The notes: generated by a model not told the origin, from the letters alone. A stretch of DNA of 64,000 nt from Chimonanthus salicifolius (GCA_013350335.1 CM023536.1:13335520-13399519), one strand, 5' to 3'; counted from the stretch's first letter, positions 45,221-58,670 are shown. Program-made: numbers and translations.

Positions 45221-45951
45221 GGTCTTAGAATCCATTGTAACTAATCGACCTATATGATTACAAGTGGTCTCTTCATCAATGTAACAAATACTAATCTCGG
45301 GATATTATTGGTTACTGGGAATATCAAAATACTTTCAAATTTTAGAGTTTTTACTGAGATACTATAGGAAAATCTAGCAAAAAAAATATACGATATAAAA
45401 AATAATAAATATATAAATAAAAATGAAATGTACAATTGAAACGACCAATAATAAATTTATGATTAAAGGAGAAACATATTATAAGAAATAAATTACTTTG
45501 ACAATTATCTAACAAAATAAAATATAATCCATCATCTAATATTTCTTTGAATCATAAAATACTATCTAATGCCACATAAGTTCATTTCTAAATGTCATCG
45601 TTGAAATTAAAAAATTATATAGAATTACTAATGGTTATAATTTATTTTTTAAAAATTAGAGTTAATATTGCGATATTATCAAATTTTCATGATAATAACA
45701 GAAAAAGTAAAATCTTAATATTAATGAAAGTGTAGTTTCTTAATAGTTTTTGGCAAAATGAAAAGATCATTAAGTTTTGTTACATTGTTCTACATAGAGT
45801 TCTTGGCATGGGATCCAACAAAGAATGTGAGTTGAAGAACATCATCATTGCGGTCGTCATCAAAATAAATTATACCATCTATTTAAGGCCTGATCTCCAT
45901 ATTCAACACTCATTGAGTCTGAACATAAGACCAATACGTATTTATTAATTA

Positions 45952-46151
45952 CTCCCTTCGTCCTATTTTAGTTGTCTCATTTTAAACATTTGTATTTTTT
46001 AAGAAACTTGAATTTGACTTTAAACCATTCCGGCTGAAAGGTAATTCTTATCCATTTTCAACACACTTTATACTACTTTAATATAAATAGAGCAACTATG
46101 TTGGGACAATCCCAAAATCTATATCAGACAAATAAATTGGAACAGAGAGGG
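45952..46151. mobile_element. Stowaway MITE (200 bp)
   Basis: CTCCCTTCGTCCTATTTTAG to TAAATTGGAACAGAGAGGG, TA target duplication. Classic Stowaway ends. Confidence 0.9.
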
Positions 46152-46597
46152 TATTTAAAAGCCCTCGTTGGAGCCCTACAGATAGCTAGTGACTAATTTT
46201 AATTATAATAACCACCAGATAAACCCATTATGAACATTCTAGACATGGCTTTAGTAATCGATTAATATGTACATATAGTTAAATATTGATCCCTAATATT
46301 TTCTAATCATCTTCCAAGGGCCAAAATTTGCAGATTTCTAGCATCTTCCCTTGAACCATGGAGCCCTAAACCCAAAGTTAAGGGTGACTGCACTTGTGAA
46401 CATTAGTCTGATTGAATGAGATAAGGCAACTAGGCTTCTTATTGAGTGGGGAGTCTTGTAGACTAAGGAGAATGGCCACTATTCTATCTGATTAAAAAAA
46501 AAAAAATTTCAATATATAGTATCCATGATTTTAAAGATCTAAATAATAAGATTAGAATGATAATGACTCCCAAGCTTGAGATATGGATGAAATCCTA

Positions 46598-46864
46598 TGT
46601 TGCATTTGGATGAGAGGTAAATTTGCATAGGCTTTTTTTTGAACTAGGGTTTTTCTTATCTTATTTGATAATTATAGTGAAAAAGGAATAAGACGAGAAA
46701 AACTTAATCTAATTGAGAGGTAAAGTAATTACCTCTTGCACTGAAGAGGTTTTTGGATTTGTGTCGGGGAGGAGAAATTTGAGATTTTCTCGCTCTTTTC
46801 CTTTGATACTAAACGGGGGTACATGAGGGTTACCTTAGTTTTCTCCCCTCATCCAAATGCAGCC
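46598..46864. mobile_element. Tourist-like MITE (267 bp)
   Basis: TGTTGCATTTGGATGAG and, inverted, CTCATCCAAATGCAGCC, with CTA on both sides. Same ends as the Tourist-like element at 20430, though a separate copy with a different interior. Confidence 0.75.
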
Positions 46865-48092
46865 CTAGAGTATATGAGGTGTGTATCACTATTTTTTGAA
46901 AATTTTGATATCATAAATGTAAGATTCGACAATCCCTTGCTTACTATTGTTATATTCCACATATACATATATAAGAGGGAGATATTGTTTACCACTGTGT
47001 TTCTTATAACAAACCTCTGATTTTCAGTAATTTACAATTATGCAATCCCAGATTTCCAACAATGTACAATTAGGTTTTCAAATCGTCCTCAAACTTTCAA
47101 TGTAATTGTAGAGAATATTGATAGTTTAATGATAAGAAAACGATAAGGAGAAACTGTATGACCTTTTGTGAACAAATTTGCCAACTACAATGTACTAGAA
47201 ACATGAGGAGGAGAGATGCTGCCGGGATCAAACTCCTTTAAAATATAATAACAATCAATTTTCATGTGTTTTATCCAATTATAAAACTTTGGATTATGAT
47301 CAATTCGAACAACACTTTTGTTATCACATAATAGAGTTGTAGGCACGAAGCCAAATAATTTTAGTAGTACTATAAGTCATTGCTCGATATTCAACTTAGC
47401 AGCTTGATCGAGAAACCATGTCTTGTTTTTGCTAAATTTTGATTTCTTAATTTCCTCTAGGATTCCCTGTTCTTTCACAGGGACAATTTTTTAAGTGGAT
47501 GATCAGTGTCCTTCCCATTATGTTGCAAACTTGCGAATGCAATACATGTGACATAACTAGAGAAAAGCTCCTTTGAAATAGTCAAAAGGTCAAGATGTAA
47601 GCACAAGGGCTTAGTTTGACGGTCAAAATGCTCATCTCATGAAGTTGATCTTGAATTCGATTTACGTCCAACCTCAATGAGTCACTTTTCATAGACTTAA
47701 CCGGTGTGTGTAGATTGAAAAATTTACACATGTCTGTAGAATTAGTCTCACTTCTAATATAAAATGAAAATACTCATTTATAGAAAAAAAAAATGATCAC
47801 ATTTAATTAGAATTTCTCTTCACTGTTGAAGATACAGAAACTATGTCATGGAAATTGAGAAATGCTTATTTAAAAGTAGTTAGGAGGAGAACAATCCACA
47901 CAACACTCAAATAAAGAAAATTCCTTGTAATCTATTATTTGTTAAGGTAATAAAAAAAGTAATGAGCTTCGATTAGTCAAAGCCATCAATGGCAGTAAGT
48001 ATTTTCGTGGTGAAGGAAAAGGTAGGGCCATTCTTCCCTTGGTATACTACTGTATTTCAAACGTAGTCGGCAAGCACATTAAAATAATAAAA
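46865..48092. other. Intergenic sequence upstream of MIR390
   Basis: No gene recognised apart from the SINE at 47605. Confidence 0.4.
47605..47790 (+). mobile_element. tRNA-derived SINE (CTGACGGTC family)
   Basis: TTTGACGGTCAAAATGCTC (box A-like) and TCTTGAATTCGATTTACG (box B-like) 30 bases apart, then a tail with GTGTGTAGATTG and TTTACACATG and a terminal A-run near 47785. Same layout as 59628 and 61602. Confidence 0.65.
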
Positions 48093-48094
48093 TA

Positions 48095-48129
48095 ATCTCT
48101 CTCTGTCTCTCTGTCTCTCTGTCTCTCTC
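48095..48129. repeat. CT microsatellite upstream of MIR390
   Basis: TCTCTCTGTCTCTCTGTCTC-type run about 65 bases before the TATA box; CT-rich elements are common in plant core promoters. Confidence 0.8.
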
Positions 48130-48193
48130 CATGTTATTAATGGCCCAAGAGAAGTGACGCTTGTCTTCCCACGTCCCCAGCATCTAACTTTCT

Positions 48194-48201
48194 TATAAAT
48201 A
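48194..48201 (+). promoter_or_regulatory. TATA box of the MIR390 gene
   Basis: TATAAATA followed by CCCCACTTCCCC; transcription would start near 48225-48235, about 110 bases before the mature miRNA. Spacing is normal for plant MIR genes. Confidence 0.7.
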
Positions 48202-48329
48202 CCCCACTTCCCCTCCTTTCCTTCCCCACCATACAAACCTTCAACTCCTGCTATTGATGTCTCTTTAATGGCGTCTGGTGTGTGGAGGAAATGGGTCTTT
48301 ACAAGCTTCCACAAAAAAAAAAAAAATAT

Positions 48330-48460
48330 GAAGAATCTGTAAAGCTCAGGAGGGATAGCGCCATGGATGATAGAGAAATGGGTTACAGTTTACAAATGGC
48401 AATGCAAGTTTCCATTCATCAATGGCGCTATCCATCCTGAGTTCTATGGTTTCTTCTGAC
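48330..48460 (+). ncRNA. MIR390 precursor (miR390 and miR390*)
   Basis: The mature 21-mer at 48342-48362 begins AAGCTCAGGAGGGATAGCGC and matches canonical plant miR390 exactly. The star strand at 48426-48446 starts CGCTATCCATCCTGAGTT and pairs with it, leaving the usual 2-nt 3' overhangs. The stem continues outward (GAAGAATC..G with ..TTTCTTC) and inward to a loop of about 60 bases. miR390 loads into AGO7 and cuts or binds TAS3 transcripts, starting the tasiRNA pathway that limits ARF3/ARF4 and so controls leaf polarity and lateral-root growth. The hairpin is intact, with a TATA box upstream, so it is probably functional. Confidence 0.97.
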
Positions 48461-49901
48461 TTGATTGAACTTCACTGTCAAAAACTCAAAAGAGGTATGT
48501 TTGGTTGTTTCTCTCTCTCATTTTGCCTTCTCTTTTCTAAGCATCTGAAGGATTTTGCGGGATATTGTTTGTAGTGATGACTGTATCTGTTTACCACTGT
48601 ATCCATTGAAATTGTCGATTAGTAATCCTAGATTCTTCATATCCTTCTCTTTTTTTTTTCACATGATAGTATCTTTTCTGTTCTCTTTCTTCGATTGTCC
48701 GTTGATGAAAGCAATCTTACAAATATTGGTGATATTTTCAAGATTATCATGATTATTTTATCAGTAAAATACCAATAGCGGCTGATATCTCGAGATTTAT
48801 GGGTACTCCAGTAAATTTTTATTAAATTTTTGAGAAAAATACAATAAATGGTAATATCGTGATAAATTGATGATAAATTTCTTATTAATATTTTATTTTT
48901 TATATTTTCTGTGAAATTTTCCCATTAATTTTCTTATAAAAATTTTAGAATTTGAAAATATCCCGACATTATCCGTCATGGTTAATAACCCAAACCCAAA
49001 TCAAAGTAGTCGATGGTTCAGATGGATTTTGAGTAATGAATACACCAACACTGTCCATTTTAATTTACTATTTCTGCACTCTTCATATTTCAGATGATCT
49101 GCATATTAAGCTTGATTTTTACTTAGGTAGAGGAGGTGTAAGAAATGCCCCAGTGATAAAAGTTGGGAAGTTATAAAATGGGCCAAGTTAAAAGGTGGGC
49201 TCATTATTACATGGCAAAAATGTGAACAAATAGAAAATCTTTTTTTTTTTTTTCTTTCTATCTGAACTGCATCACTGTGGCCTCCTTAGATCATCTTAAA
49301 CTCTGATTTTTTGTCCAAAAAATTAATCTCTTAAATAAATATTTTTATTCGAGATATTAAATTCAATAGTGAGAATGAAACTAATGAAAACTGATAATGG
49401 TTGGACATAAATCTAGTGGGTAGACTAGTGTTTTTAAGATGGGGAAGATGTTCACTCCATAGACTCCATATATAAACTACAAACTCATGGGAGATTTTTG
49501 CCAGATTGCTTTCTACATTTTCTATTTTATGTAATATCCCTTTTTGCTCTTCCATTTGTATGCTAAAACCAGTGATAAATATGTTCTGATATAAATTGGA
49601 CAAGCGGGTCAATGAATTGATAAAAAAAGTTTATAAAAAAATGAATGACAAAAGTATAAAGACAGATATAACTTAAAGGGGTTGAGAGATTGGAGTGATG
49701 GCCAGAAACTCATTTAAGGAAATAAGAGTTCTAACTTTGTAAAGTTACTCGGTATATGAATAGAAAATTTGTATATACTTCAAAGATTAGTATACTCTAA
49801 GAAGCCGAAAAACCTTTTACATAAAAAAAATTACAAAGAGATATATGTTCATATATAATTCATTCAGGCATGGTCATAATTTTGGTCATATATACTAAAA
49901 T
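48461..49901. other. Sequence downstream of MIR390
   Basis: Holds a decayed repeat (48764-48990) related to 58671-58899; otherwise nothing recognised. The primary transcript's end is not evident. Confidence 0.4.
48764..48990. repeat. Decayed copy of the TGTCACAAATA element
   Basis: AAAATACCAATAGCGGCTGATAT, a following CCAGTAAATTTT and the GATAAATTG words align with AAAATACCAATTGCAGTTAATAT and GCAGTAAATTCT in the element at 58671. Ends are worn. Confidence 0.55.
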
Positions 49902-49914
49902 AATTCAAAAGGAT

Positions 49915-50589
49915 TTAGCTACTGGCAAACCCATGTTTAGTGAGCTAAAAATCAATGATCTGATGTTATCATGTGAGGGTTGTATTATGGTTCAGCCCCA
50001 GAAGGCAAAGCGTGTTGAGTTATGGGACCCCCCTCAACAGGATTTTTGGAAATTTAATATTGATGGGTCCTCTAAGGAGAAATCGGGGCCAGCAGGTATT
50101 GGTGGAGTGCTCTGAAATCATAAAGGTGAGGTGGCTTTAATGTTCAATGAGTCGGTTGGTATCATGGATTCTAATAAAGCAGAAATTCTAAGCATAAAGA
50201 GAGCACTTATAATTTGGAAAGACTTTTGTCAAGGTAAATTGACTATTGAAGGAGATTCGGCTAATTTTTTTAGATAGACTTCGGGATTGAGGCGTCCACC
50301 TTGGAGATTGATCAATGCAGTTAGGGAGGTGAGAGTCTTAGCTAGAGAGTTAGGAGTATCGTTCGCTAAAGTCGGAGGGTTAGCTAACGGTGTGGTGAAC
50401 TATTTCGCTAAATTGGGAGTTGATAACCATTAGACAGGTGTGTTTCTTGTGTGATTATTGCTTATCTTTTATCTTTGATGTTTCTTTTTATTTTCTACCC
50501 TCTTGAGGTCTATCTCTTTTAGACCTTATCTCTGTATTTAAATTTTTTCACCTCTTTTAATGAATTTCTCTTTGAATGCTAAAAAAAAA
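49915..50589 (+). mobile_element. LINE 3' end with RNase H domain
   Basis: Frames read W.PPQQDFWKFNIDGSS, GPAGIGGVL, a stop, then SNKAEILSIKRAL and LTIEGDSANFF: the RNase H (RVT_3) domain at the C-terminus of many plant L1 LINEs, with catalytic-type DGS, AE and GDS motifs. Poly(A) ends at 50589. Target duplication AATTCAAAAGGAT/AATTGAAAAGGAT (49902-49914 and 50590-50602). 5'-truncated; at least two stops. Confidence 0.87.
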
Positions 50590-51231
50590 AATTGAAAAGG
50601 ATAAATTCAAAGATTAGGTATCAGTGTTACCCATTCAATTGGGCACTGATGCAAAGACAATGAAAGGAAACAACGGATTTAGGGAAAAAGAAACACCCCT
50701 TGAATTTTCTAAATGGAAATAAGAGAGAAGATGAGTGCGACTAGTCTGGTCACATGCTTAATAAATTTCACTTTTCTTCTACTTTGTGAGACATTAAAAA
50801 TCAAAGTAATATTCGACAAACTACAAGTGATACAAATTTTAGCTAAAAATTCATTTTTTAATTATTTGATTTTAGTAATTAAAAACATCAGAAATCCTTA
50901 ATTTTTAAGGACATTTGATGAGTTTGTGTACTTAAATTAAAAGGGGCTAGAAATCAAATTTTGAACTAAAGTTTAGATTATTTATATCTTATCACATTTA
51001 CTTTAAATTTGTATTAGTTGATTTTTGAGTGAGTTCAATTAAAAATAGGGAAAAAAATGATATAGTCTCTAAGACGGAATTGTCATATGAGAAATCCACT
51101 TATCAAAATTTCCATCAAATCTTTTCTAGGCATATTAAGATATAAGTTTTGAGTAATACTTATAAGATATATATTTTTCAAAATAAATACGATAAACTCT
51201 CTGAAATGTAGTACTCTATAAAATTATAACA

Positions 51232-51269
51232 TGTCACGTCCTGAACCCACATGTGGGCCTCGAACGCGA

Positions 51270-51339
<70 letters not shown>

Positions 51340-52800
51340 AACAACATTAGCTCATTAATCCTTTTGTAAAAGATATCCCCTACATACGTAAATCACGCTC
51401 GTGTTCTGGCATTCTAGTCACCACTACTAAACTTAACTTAATTGTCCTTACTTTGGCCGACACAACTAACCTACTGTTGTCGATATATCGTCGGTTACAT
51501 CATATCGTCGAACACGTCTGGCAATATATCACCCGTGTGAATGTATCGTTCTAGCATCAGAAGGTGTTGTCAGTTTAATTCGTCTTAACTAATTTTCATC
51601 CGGCTTTAACACTTTAACCATATGACAAATAATATAAAACATATCAACATACTACTGTAGTTTATATAATCAACACCAAACTTACAGATATAGATTCTTA
51701 TGCCATATAAGGCATATTTATTACAAACATATAAAAACATCCAAAGCATGAAAATGGTTTCCACATGTGAGAAACCTTAGAAACTTCTATGTCTTGACTT
51801 TCAACGAGACATCATTGGTCCCTCCAATACATCATCTGGTTCATATCCTACATTGTAAGGGACGTGAGCAACAGCTCAGTGGGGAGAACTCACTATAAAA
51901 TTCAGTAGTTATAATGCACCAATGAATAAGCAATGCATGCATCAAAATTAGAAATGCATGTTATTAGCATATCTCATTTTCACCCTAATATCATCTTCTA
52001 ATGTTTTTATTCAGTTTGTACGTTAACACTAGCGTTGGTCTCCAGCCGCGTCAACAACACCGAGGTCAGCCCCCATTTGAAGTTCCAAACAGACCTAACA
52101 TTAAATCTTCCACGGAAATAATGTAGCAATTTGCAAGTATATAAGGTCTCCATGACCCGGCTTACTAGCACATCCAACCCAGTGGTTCAACACGGTGCTC
52201 GGCCAACATCAGTAGTTACGACCTAGTGGCCAATATCAATTTTTCAAGGTTATTATCTTTAACACTTAACCTAATATCATACTCATTCTGTGCAAATGCA
52301 TGACAATGCAAAACCATGCATGACTCTCAGTGCCTTTCTTACATAGGGACTTACCCCGAGAGAACCCAATGAGTTTTGATCTTACCACTTGAAATATTCA
52401 TATGAGCAGTCTAGCAATCAATAATAATCAATATTCACGCAAACATATAAAACTGAATTTAATAACACGAGTGCCTTCACCTAGTTTTTACTCAACAATT
52501 TTCAGACACTCCATGGGTCCATACTGCGTTAGAGGCTACAAGTCATCAAGTCTCCAATACCATTTTTAACGTCTACGTTCTACACAGTTAGAACATTTTA
52601 TATCTCTTACATGTAAGCAGTGTCAGGTCTCGTATTCTAGACCTATATAGCATTTTCCATCTTAAATGTCTATGGATCCTATTTCAGTCTGGTGTTAATG
52701 GGTTTAATACACAATACAGTTTAGTATCGATTCGAGTCTCCTCACCTTCTCCGGTTGAATTTTTCACAGAAAATCTTGGATGAAAAATTCTGTCTAAAAT
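51232..52800 (+). mobile_element. Start of a decayed Ty3-type LTR
   Basis: TGTCACGTCCTGAACCCACATG is a typical start of long Ty3 (Del/Tekay-like) LTRs, and later strings such as AGCAACAGCTCAGTGGGGAG and AACTCACTATAAAATTCAGTA suit the same LTR type. I could not find its right end or target duplication; it may extend to about 54.4 kb (AAGAACCTCTGAGCTGGATG near 54280 has the same flavour). Confidence 0.5.
51274..51336. repeat. (TA)n microsatellite, about 31 units
   Basis: Uninterrupted TA dinucleotides inside the LTR start; expected to be highly polymorphic. Confidence 0.97.
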
Positions 52801-55800
52801 TGGCTAAGTTTGAAAACCCTCAAAAGAATGCGGGAAACCCGAGCTTCTGCTGTTGTTTCAGTCTTTTTTCACTCTCATTCCTTAAATAAGCTGTCAAGGT
52901 AAACCCCAACCGCCCACGTTGCAAGCTACAAAGGTAGCTTGTAGCATTTTGATAAACATGCATTAAATGCTTTATTATTTTATTAATATATATTTTTTTT
53001 TTCGTTTCACTTCCTTCCAATCCTCCTCCTTTTATAACTGAGGTAACCCATTTTTTCAACATACACATTCCAAAGCTATAGATCGGTAGCTTCAGGTAGG
53101 TTTAAAGCTTATCTTATTTAGATATTTATAATATTTTATTATTATCTCATTTTTATTACTTATCTCTATATCCTTTCTCTCATCTAGGTATTTTAGTGTT
53201 TCACTAAACTGATATAATTGGTCAACTAAGTTAGGTATTAAAAACTAAGCATGATATTAAAATTTGAAGTGAAACTCATGTCAAAAACCTAGTGTTTTAG
53301 CAAAAAATCACCACTTTAACAAGATCTCCTAATTTTAAAGAATCACTTTAAAAAGATTCAACCTTATAGATTGACAGGGTAAATTTGTCTAATAAAAACA
53401 GTAGAAAGTTTTAAAGTGTTTTGAAGTCAAAAGCCACATTTTCTAAGTGAAAGAATATTCAACGGTCCACACTTCATGCCTTAACATAAATATCAAAAAC
53501 TCACTATTTTTTAGCATAAAAATATAAACAGCTTAGTTATAATACAGATTGAGTACCGACTCTCTCTTCATATTTTCATAACTTTTTCTACCCTATCAAA
53601 TTGGAGTTTTACCACTTAAAATCTTAGGGGTAAAATAAATTAGCAAAACGATAACGAGATTGGCATGTCATTAGGTCCGGAATTTAAAAATATTTACTAA
53701 TATAAAATTTGTTGTTCAAAGTAAGTCAAATGACTGAGTTTCTATAGCAGCCAAGGTTTAAACCTAAAATAATATTATTAATATATTCATAACTTACACT
53801 TATACCTTTGAGACTTAATTAAAAGAGTTATCGGATTCGGATCGAGTCAAATTCAGATCCGTTAGAAAAATTATTTGATTATCTTTACGATTAGAGGAAA
53901 ATAATTCATAATTAACAGCTAAAAAATGTTTAATTAATCACAATTAATTATAATTAACCCCTTAATTGAGGTAGCATATTATATAACCTGTCTAAAATAA
54001 TATCGGTAGTTGGTCTCGACCTGGGGCCTATTCAAAATATAATAAATCTCTCTAAGTCAGTAGTCAATACATTCAGAATAAAAGATGTGCCACAACCATT
54101 TTATAATGTAATATTCCATATGTTCAAAATACAAAATTACTACAAAAGTGACTAAGTATCTCATCAACTACATCATCTAAACTTCAGAAAAGTTATCTGA
54201 GATAAACTTTTAGATAAGCTTTCTCATTTTGGAGTTACATGCTTATTGTCTGCGCTGCACGGTGGCAAGGAGATCTGCCCGTCTGAAGAACCTCTGAGCT
54301 GGATGGTCTGGCCACTTTGCAAGAGTCGAAATAAGTGATTTGTTTTCACAAACAGAAGCCGAAAGAACTTTTTAATGATAAGTGAAAAGTTTAAAGAAAT
54401 TTTTAGAAAGGAATACTGCTAATCTCTCTAATTTAATAACAACTATAATATAATATATAGAGTATGGTTCCAACCCTAGTATATTATAGATATTTTACTC
54501 TATATAGAAGCTTCTTTACTCATGAACTCTTATTTTAACCTCTTTGCATTGACTAACTAAGCATCTTATCTAATAAAATAGATTGATTTGGATCTATATG
54601 AAGGACCAAATAGATGGATCTATTTGTTTATTATATGTGTAGCAATTCAATATTAATTTGTCTTTGTCCTGCTATGTTATCATTCTCCCCTCCATGGACA
54701 TGAGCATTATCCCCTGTCAAGGTTTAGGTGCAGAAATTGAAATTCTTTGAATGGTGACATTGGTATGTGCACTCGCATTAACTCCAACATAATGTATCTT
54801 AACGTGGCTGCGTCTGGATGAACTTTTTAATTTTTAATATTAAAATACTAATAAAAAATGGTAAAGAATACAACGAGGACAAGAAATAATGTGAAAAATG
54901 TCTAGCACGTGAGATATCAGGTTCGAGTCTCTATGATCTAACTTAACGTATCCTAAAGACAGTGGATATCACTTGTGACTGTTTTACGTTTGATTTTCTG
55001 CAGTTTTCTACACGTAAATTTAAAAAATATATATATAAAATAATATTTAACCAGATTTTATTGAATGAATGGTGGATGAATCTTATTTTAAAAACACTTT
55101 TAACCTTCTTTTTATTTATAATTTTGATTTTTTTACTTGATTATATGCATTAATATTTTGTTATTAATTTCTTATATTATACACTCATATTTTTACGTTT
55201 GATTTGATCCATTTTTTTAGTATACATAGTGTATTATTTAACTAATGGTAGGTTGAAAAGATAATACATCTCCTATTAATATTTTAAAAATAATTCTATG
55301 CAATTGCATTACATTTATATTAGTACAAAAATATACATTGTTTAATAAATCTACATATTTAAAAATATATTAAAAAGGTGTGCCTTGTGCCTTGTTCGTT
55401 GGTAGTATTCTACCTAGGCTTTACCCTTATGCATCAACTTTTACAATTGAGCTTGATAATATTGTACTAACTCTTGTGAAAGGACTCATAGCAAATTGAT
55501 TAAAGTTTATTCTTTCAGTTAAGAGGTTTGGCGATCAAGTCTCACAAAAGACGTGAAATAGAGCAGTCGATCTATGAAAATAATTCGTCAAATCCAATAT
55601 AAAAATCAACTCCAGAATAATTAGATAAATAGTTTAGATAATAATAATAAATATTATAATACATCTTCTTTTTATCCAATTTTTTTTTCAAACTCTCCTC
55701 TTCCTTTTTCTCATTTATTTAAACAAAATGAGCATTTCACTTATTTTTTATACACCAAAGATAAAAGTGTTGGTCTACTAATCAAATCCCTTAAATTTCA

Positions 55801-56705
55801 TGGAAAACTTAATAAGGAGTGACTCAAGACATTGAGAATATTACAACTTAGAAATCTATTTGATCTAAGTACCTACTCTAACATCATAAACAAACTATGT
55901 TAACATTCTTGAAGATGTTATACGGTCATTGATTTTTCAATCGAAACGATGTAGAACTTTAGAAAGAGTAAAAAGAAAAAGAAATGGGTAAGGAAAGAGT
56001 CTAGATGGGCTGCTTTTAATGGTTTTTTTTTTTTTTATTCTTCCAATAAAGGTTTTGGACTTTTGGTAGGCGGCAAGAAGGTAGGGGAGTGGGCCATTGA
56101 TGTGGTGGGCGAAGTGGGAGGGGTTGGATGTTTGAAAGAAAGAAGGGAAGGAATGTGAGTTAATGGCTGCCTCTCCTTTCTGTAAATAATAAAGATAAAT
56201 AAAGGATACAAATTGAAATGAAGAAAGAGACGAGGGAGATAGGCTAGTTGTCAGATATTTTCTTTAAATCCATATTAAATGATAATTTAAAATATTGATT
56301 ATCATCGTCATAAAATAAAAAATAAAATTGTTGAGTATCATGTGTTACAAAATTAGATAAAAGAATACTGCCCAAGTTTAGATTATTCGTCTCTGCTCAT
56401 AAAGATAGTAAACGCCTCTACACTTCAACTACTAATGCCTTTAATATAGAATTCAACCAATGCTCTTAACATGTCTGAGTTTGATTCCTATTCCACTTCA
56501 AAGGATCACTCTTTTTAGAGTTATCTGGTGTGTGTGGATAAAGAGGCTTGCACATATCATGAGAATTAGTAAAGTGCTCTAAGAGGCCTGAACATGCTGG
56601 ACATAAAAAAAGTTACAAAAACATACTAACACTACAATAGAGAGAATAGAAAAGAGAGGAGATTGAGAGAGATTTGAATACTCAAGTCTGCAAAAGAAAA
56701 GGTTT
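52801..56705. other. Intergenic sequence
   Basis: No gene recognised. Probably includes the remainder of the Ty3-type LTR (to about 54.4 kb) and SINE-like scraps near 55500 and 56460-56570. Confidence 0.4.
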
Positions 56706-56710
56706 TAGTT

Positions 56711-57283
56711 TGTTGGGTTTAATAATGCGTAACAACACAATCAACGGAAATCAATCACAACACACAATAATCAGGAAGTTCGGCCAAACCCGACTTACGT
56801 CCACAGAGCGACAAATCAGTGCCGGCCCTAAGATGCCCTGAAATATCAGGGGCCCTAGGTACAATCCAGGCCATGAGATTTGAGGGGCCCTGAGATTATG
56901 AATAAAGTCATTGGTCGCATTGGTGGGAGCATTAGGCGGCGGCGGCCTCCTATTCCACCTATAGCCAGGGCTGACGCTGGGACAAATATCACTATGAGAA
57001 AAAAGAGACAATATGCGTACAATATACTGAGTCCCTTGTACACCTATTTTTTTCTCACATCTCTCATTCTACTCTCACAACCTCCCTCAGTTCTCGTACG
57101 TATATGGAAGAACATTGGATGCCTTGTTAACATTGACATGTCCCACTTTGCTCACAACATGCATATCACGTTTCTTTCTGCAGTCCACCTGTGTACGTTG
57201 GAGTCTTCCACCGTGACTCACAAACCCAGTTGGACAATGACTCTTTATGAAACAATTCTAGCCACATATGACATATCCCAACA
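56711..57283. mobile_element. Solo LTR (TGTTGGG..CCCAACA), split by a hAT MITE
   Basis: Perfect 5-bp target duplication TAGTT (56706-56710 and 57284-57288). Ends TGTTGGGTTTAATAATG and CATATCCCAACA are Copia-like. About 400 bp without the nested element. Confidence 0.88.
56817..56979. mobile_element. 163-bp hAT MITE nested in the solo LTR
   Basis: CAGTGCCGGCCCTAAG to AGGGCTGACGCTG, duplication CGACAAAT/GGACAAAT (7 of 8). Interior GGGGCCCT words in both orientations. Confidence 0.87.
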
Positions 57284-57288
57284 TAGTT

Positions 57289-57770
57289 AGAAGTCGGATG
57301 GACTTGGTGTCTGTAAAGATTTATGTGTATAGAATGGATGCCATTTGAATTCAAATCCACTGCGGTTCAAAGCTCATGAGCCTGGCTCGAAGAATCAGAC
57401 CATTAGCCCGAAGCCCCGAACTCAGATCAATTTGTCTGGCCCACCCTACCAATAAAAGGCTCACGTGGAAAGTGCTGACTAAAGCTCTCTAAAAGCCTAA
57501 TAAAGCCAAGTTCTCTAAATGAGAAGTCTTAATATAAGCATTCTCCTATTTTAGTCACTAATTGATGTGGGACTCTATTTAAAAATCTCATGCAGAAAAG
57601 TAGGGTTTTAAAAAATGCGAAACTCACAAAAAATTAGGACGGAAATTTAACTCTGGGAATTGAGAAAAATTTAAACTTGTGAAAAATAATTCCAACACGT
57701 TGGTTAGTTTTTCGCAAAATTCACTATATCCACCCTTCATTCAAATATTTTTAGATTTCTTCTATTTAAA
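57289..57770. other. Intergenic sequence
   Basis: No gene recognised; TGATGTGGGACTCTAT near 57553 resembles strings found in plant LTRs. Confidence 0.35.
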
Positions 57771-58306
57771 CAGATGATGGATATGTTATATTAAATTTTG
57801 ATGGAAGCTATAAGCGCGAGGTTGGACTGGCAGGTTATGGGAGCTTAATCAGAAATGATTCGGGACATACAATGCTCTTTTTCGCTGGTCCTATCCCACA
57901 TGGTTCAGTTATAGAAGCAGAACTGTTTGCACTTTGCAGAGGCATTCAGGAATTGGCAAAATTAGGAGTCCCAGGAAGTATTGTCGAAGGGGACTCAAAG
58001 GTTGTCACAGGATGGGCTACAGGTCTTCCATGCCCTTGGCGCTACATCGACAAAATAGAGAAGATTTGGCACATCTCATCTACCCACGGATTCCAACTCA
58101 CTTGGACCAATCGAGCTTCAAATTCAGCGCAGGATGAATTGGCTTGATAGGGGATATTTCTATCAACGGAAATAGTAACATGTCATATGTAATTTGGGAG
58201 GGTTTTTTTTTTTTTTCCCCAATTTACGTTTGGATGACAACTCGGTCATTCTTTTCTCTGCACAGTCAATTTTAATACAAGTTTGTTAACCTTTCAAAAA
58301 AAAAAT
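57771..58306 (+). mobile_element. LINE 3' end with RNase H domain, open frame
   Basis: One open frame (to TGA 58147-58149) reads VILNFDGSYKREVGLAGYGS, VIEAELFALCRGI, SIVEGDSKVV and TWTNRASNSAQDELA: a complete RNase H domain with DGS, AE, GDS and the C-terminal N..AD-like motif. A 3' UTR and poly(A) (58297-58306) follow. A vague direct repeat (TTTCGCAAAATTCA near 57709; TTTCGGCAAAATGATCA near 58314) may be the target duplication. Reverse transcriptase is missing. Confidence 0.85.
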
Positions 58307-58670
58307 ACCATACTTTCGGCAAAATGATCATTTTAACTACAGGGTAGTGCACAATGAATGAATATGCCACAAAAAGACAAACATATTCACCCACGTATTA
58401 GGTTGCACGATATTACTATGCACGCCTAAGGTACAGGACCACCAAATGGGATAATGATTGGTCTATTGGAATAGTCTTTCTGAAATATGTTGTCTATCAA
58501 AATCACCTTCGATTAAATTGATCAATTCATGTTTTTATAATTTATAGCTTTTAAAAATATAACATGGTATATCTAATCAAGGTAATATTTTATGGACAAC
58601 ATATTAAAGTAAAAATCATTCCAATGGGCTCATCATCATCCCATTTAGTGGGTTATATATGCCTAGGTCC

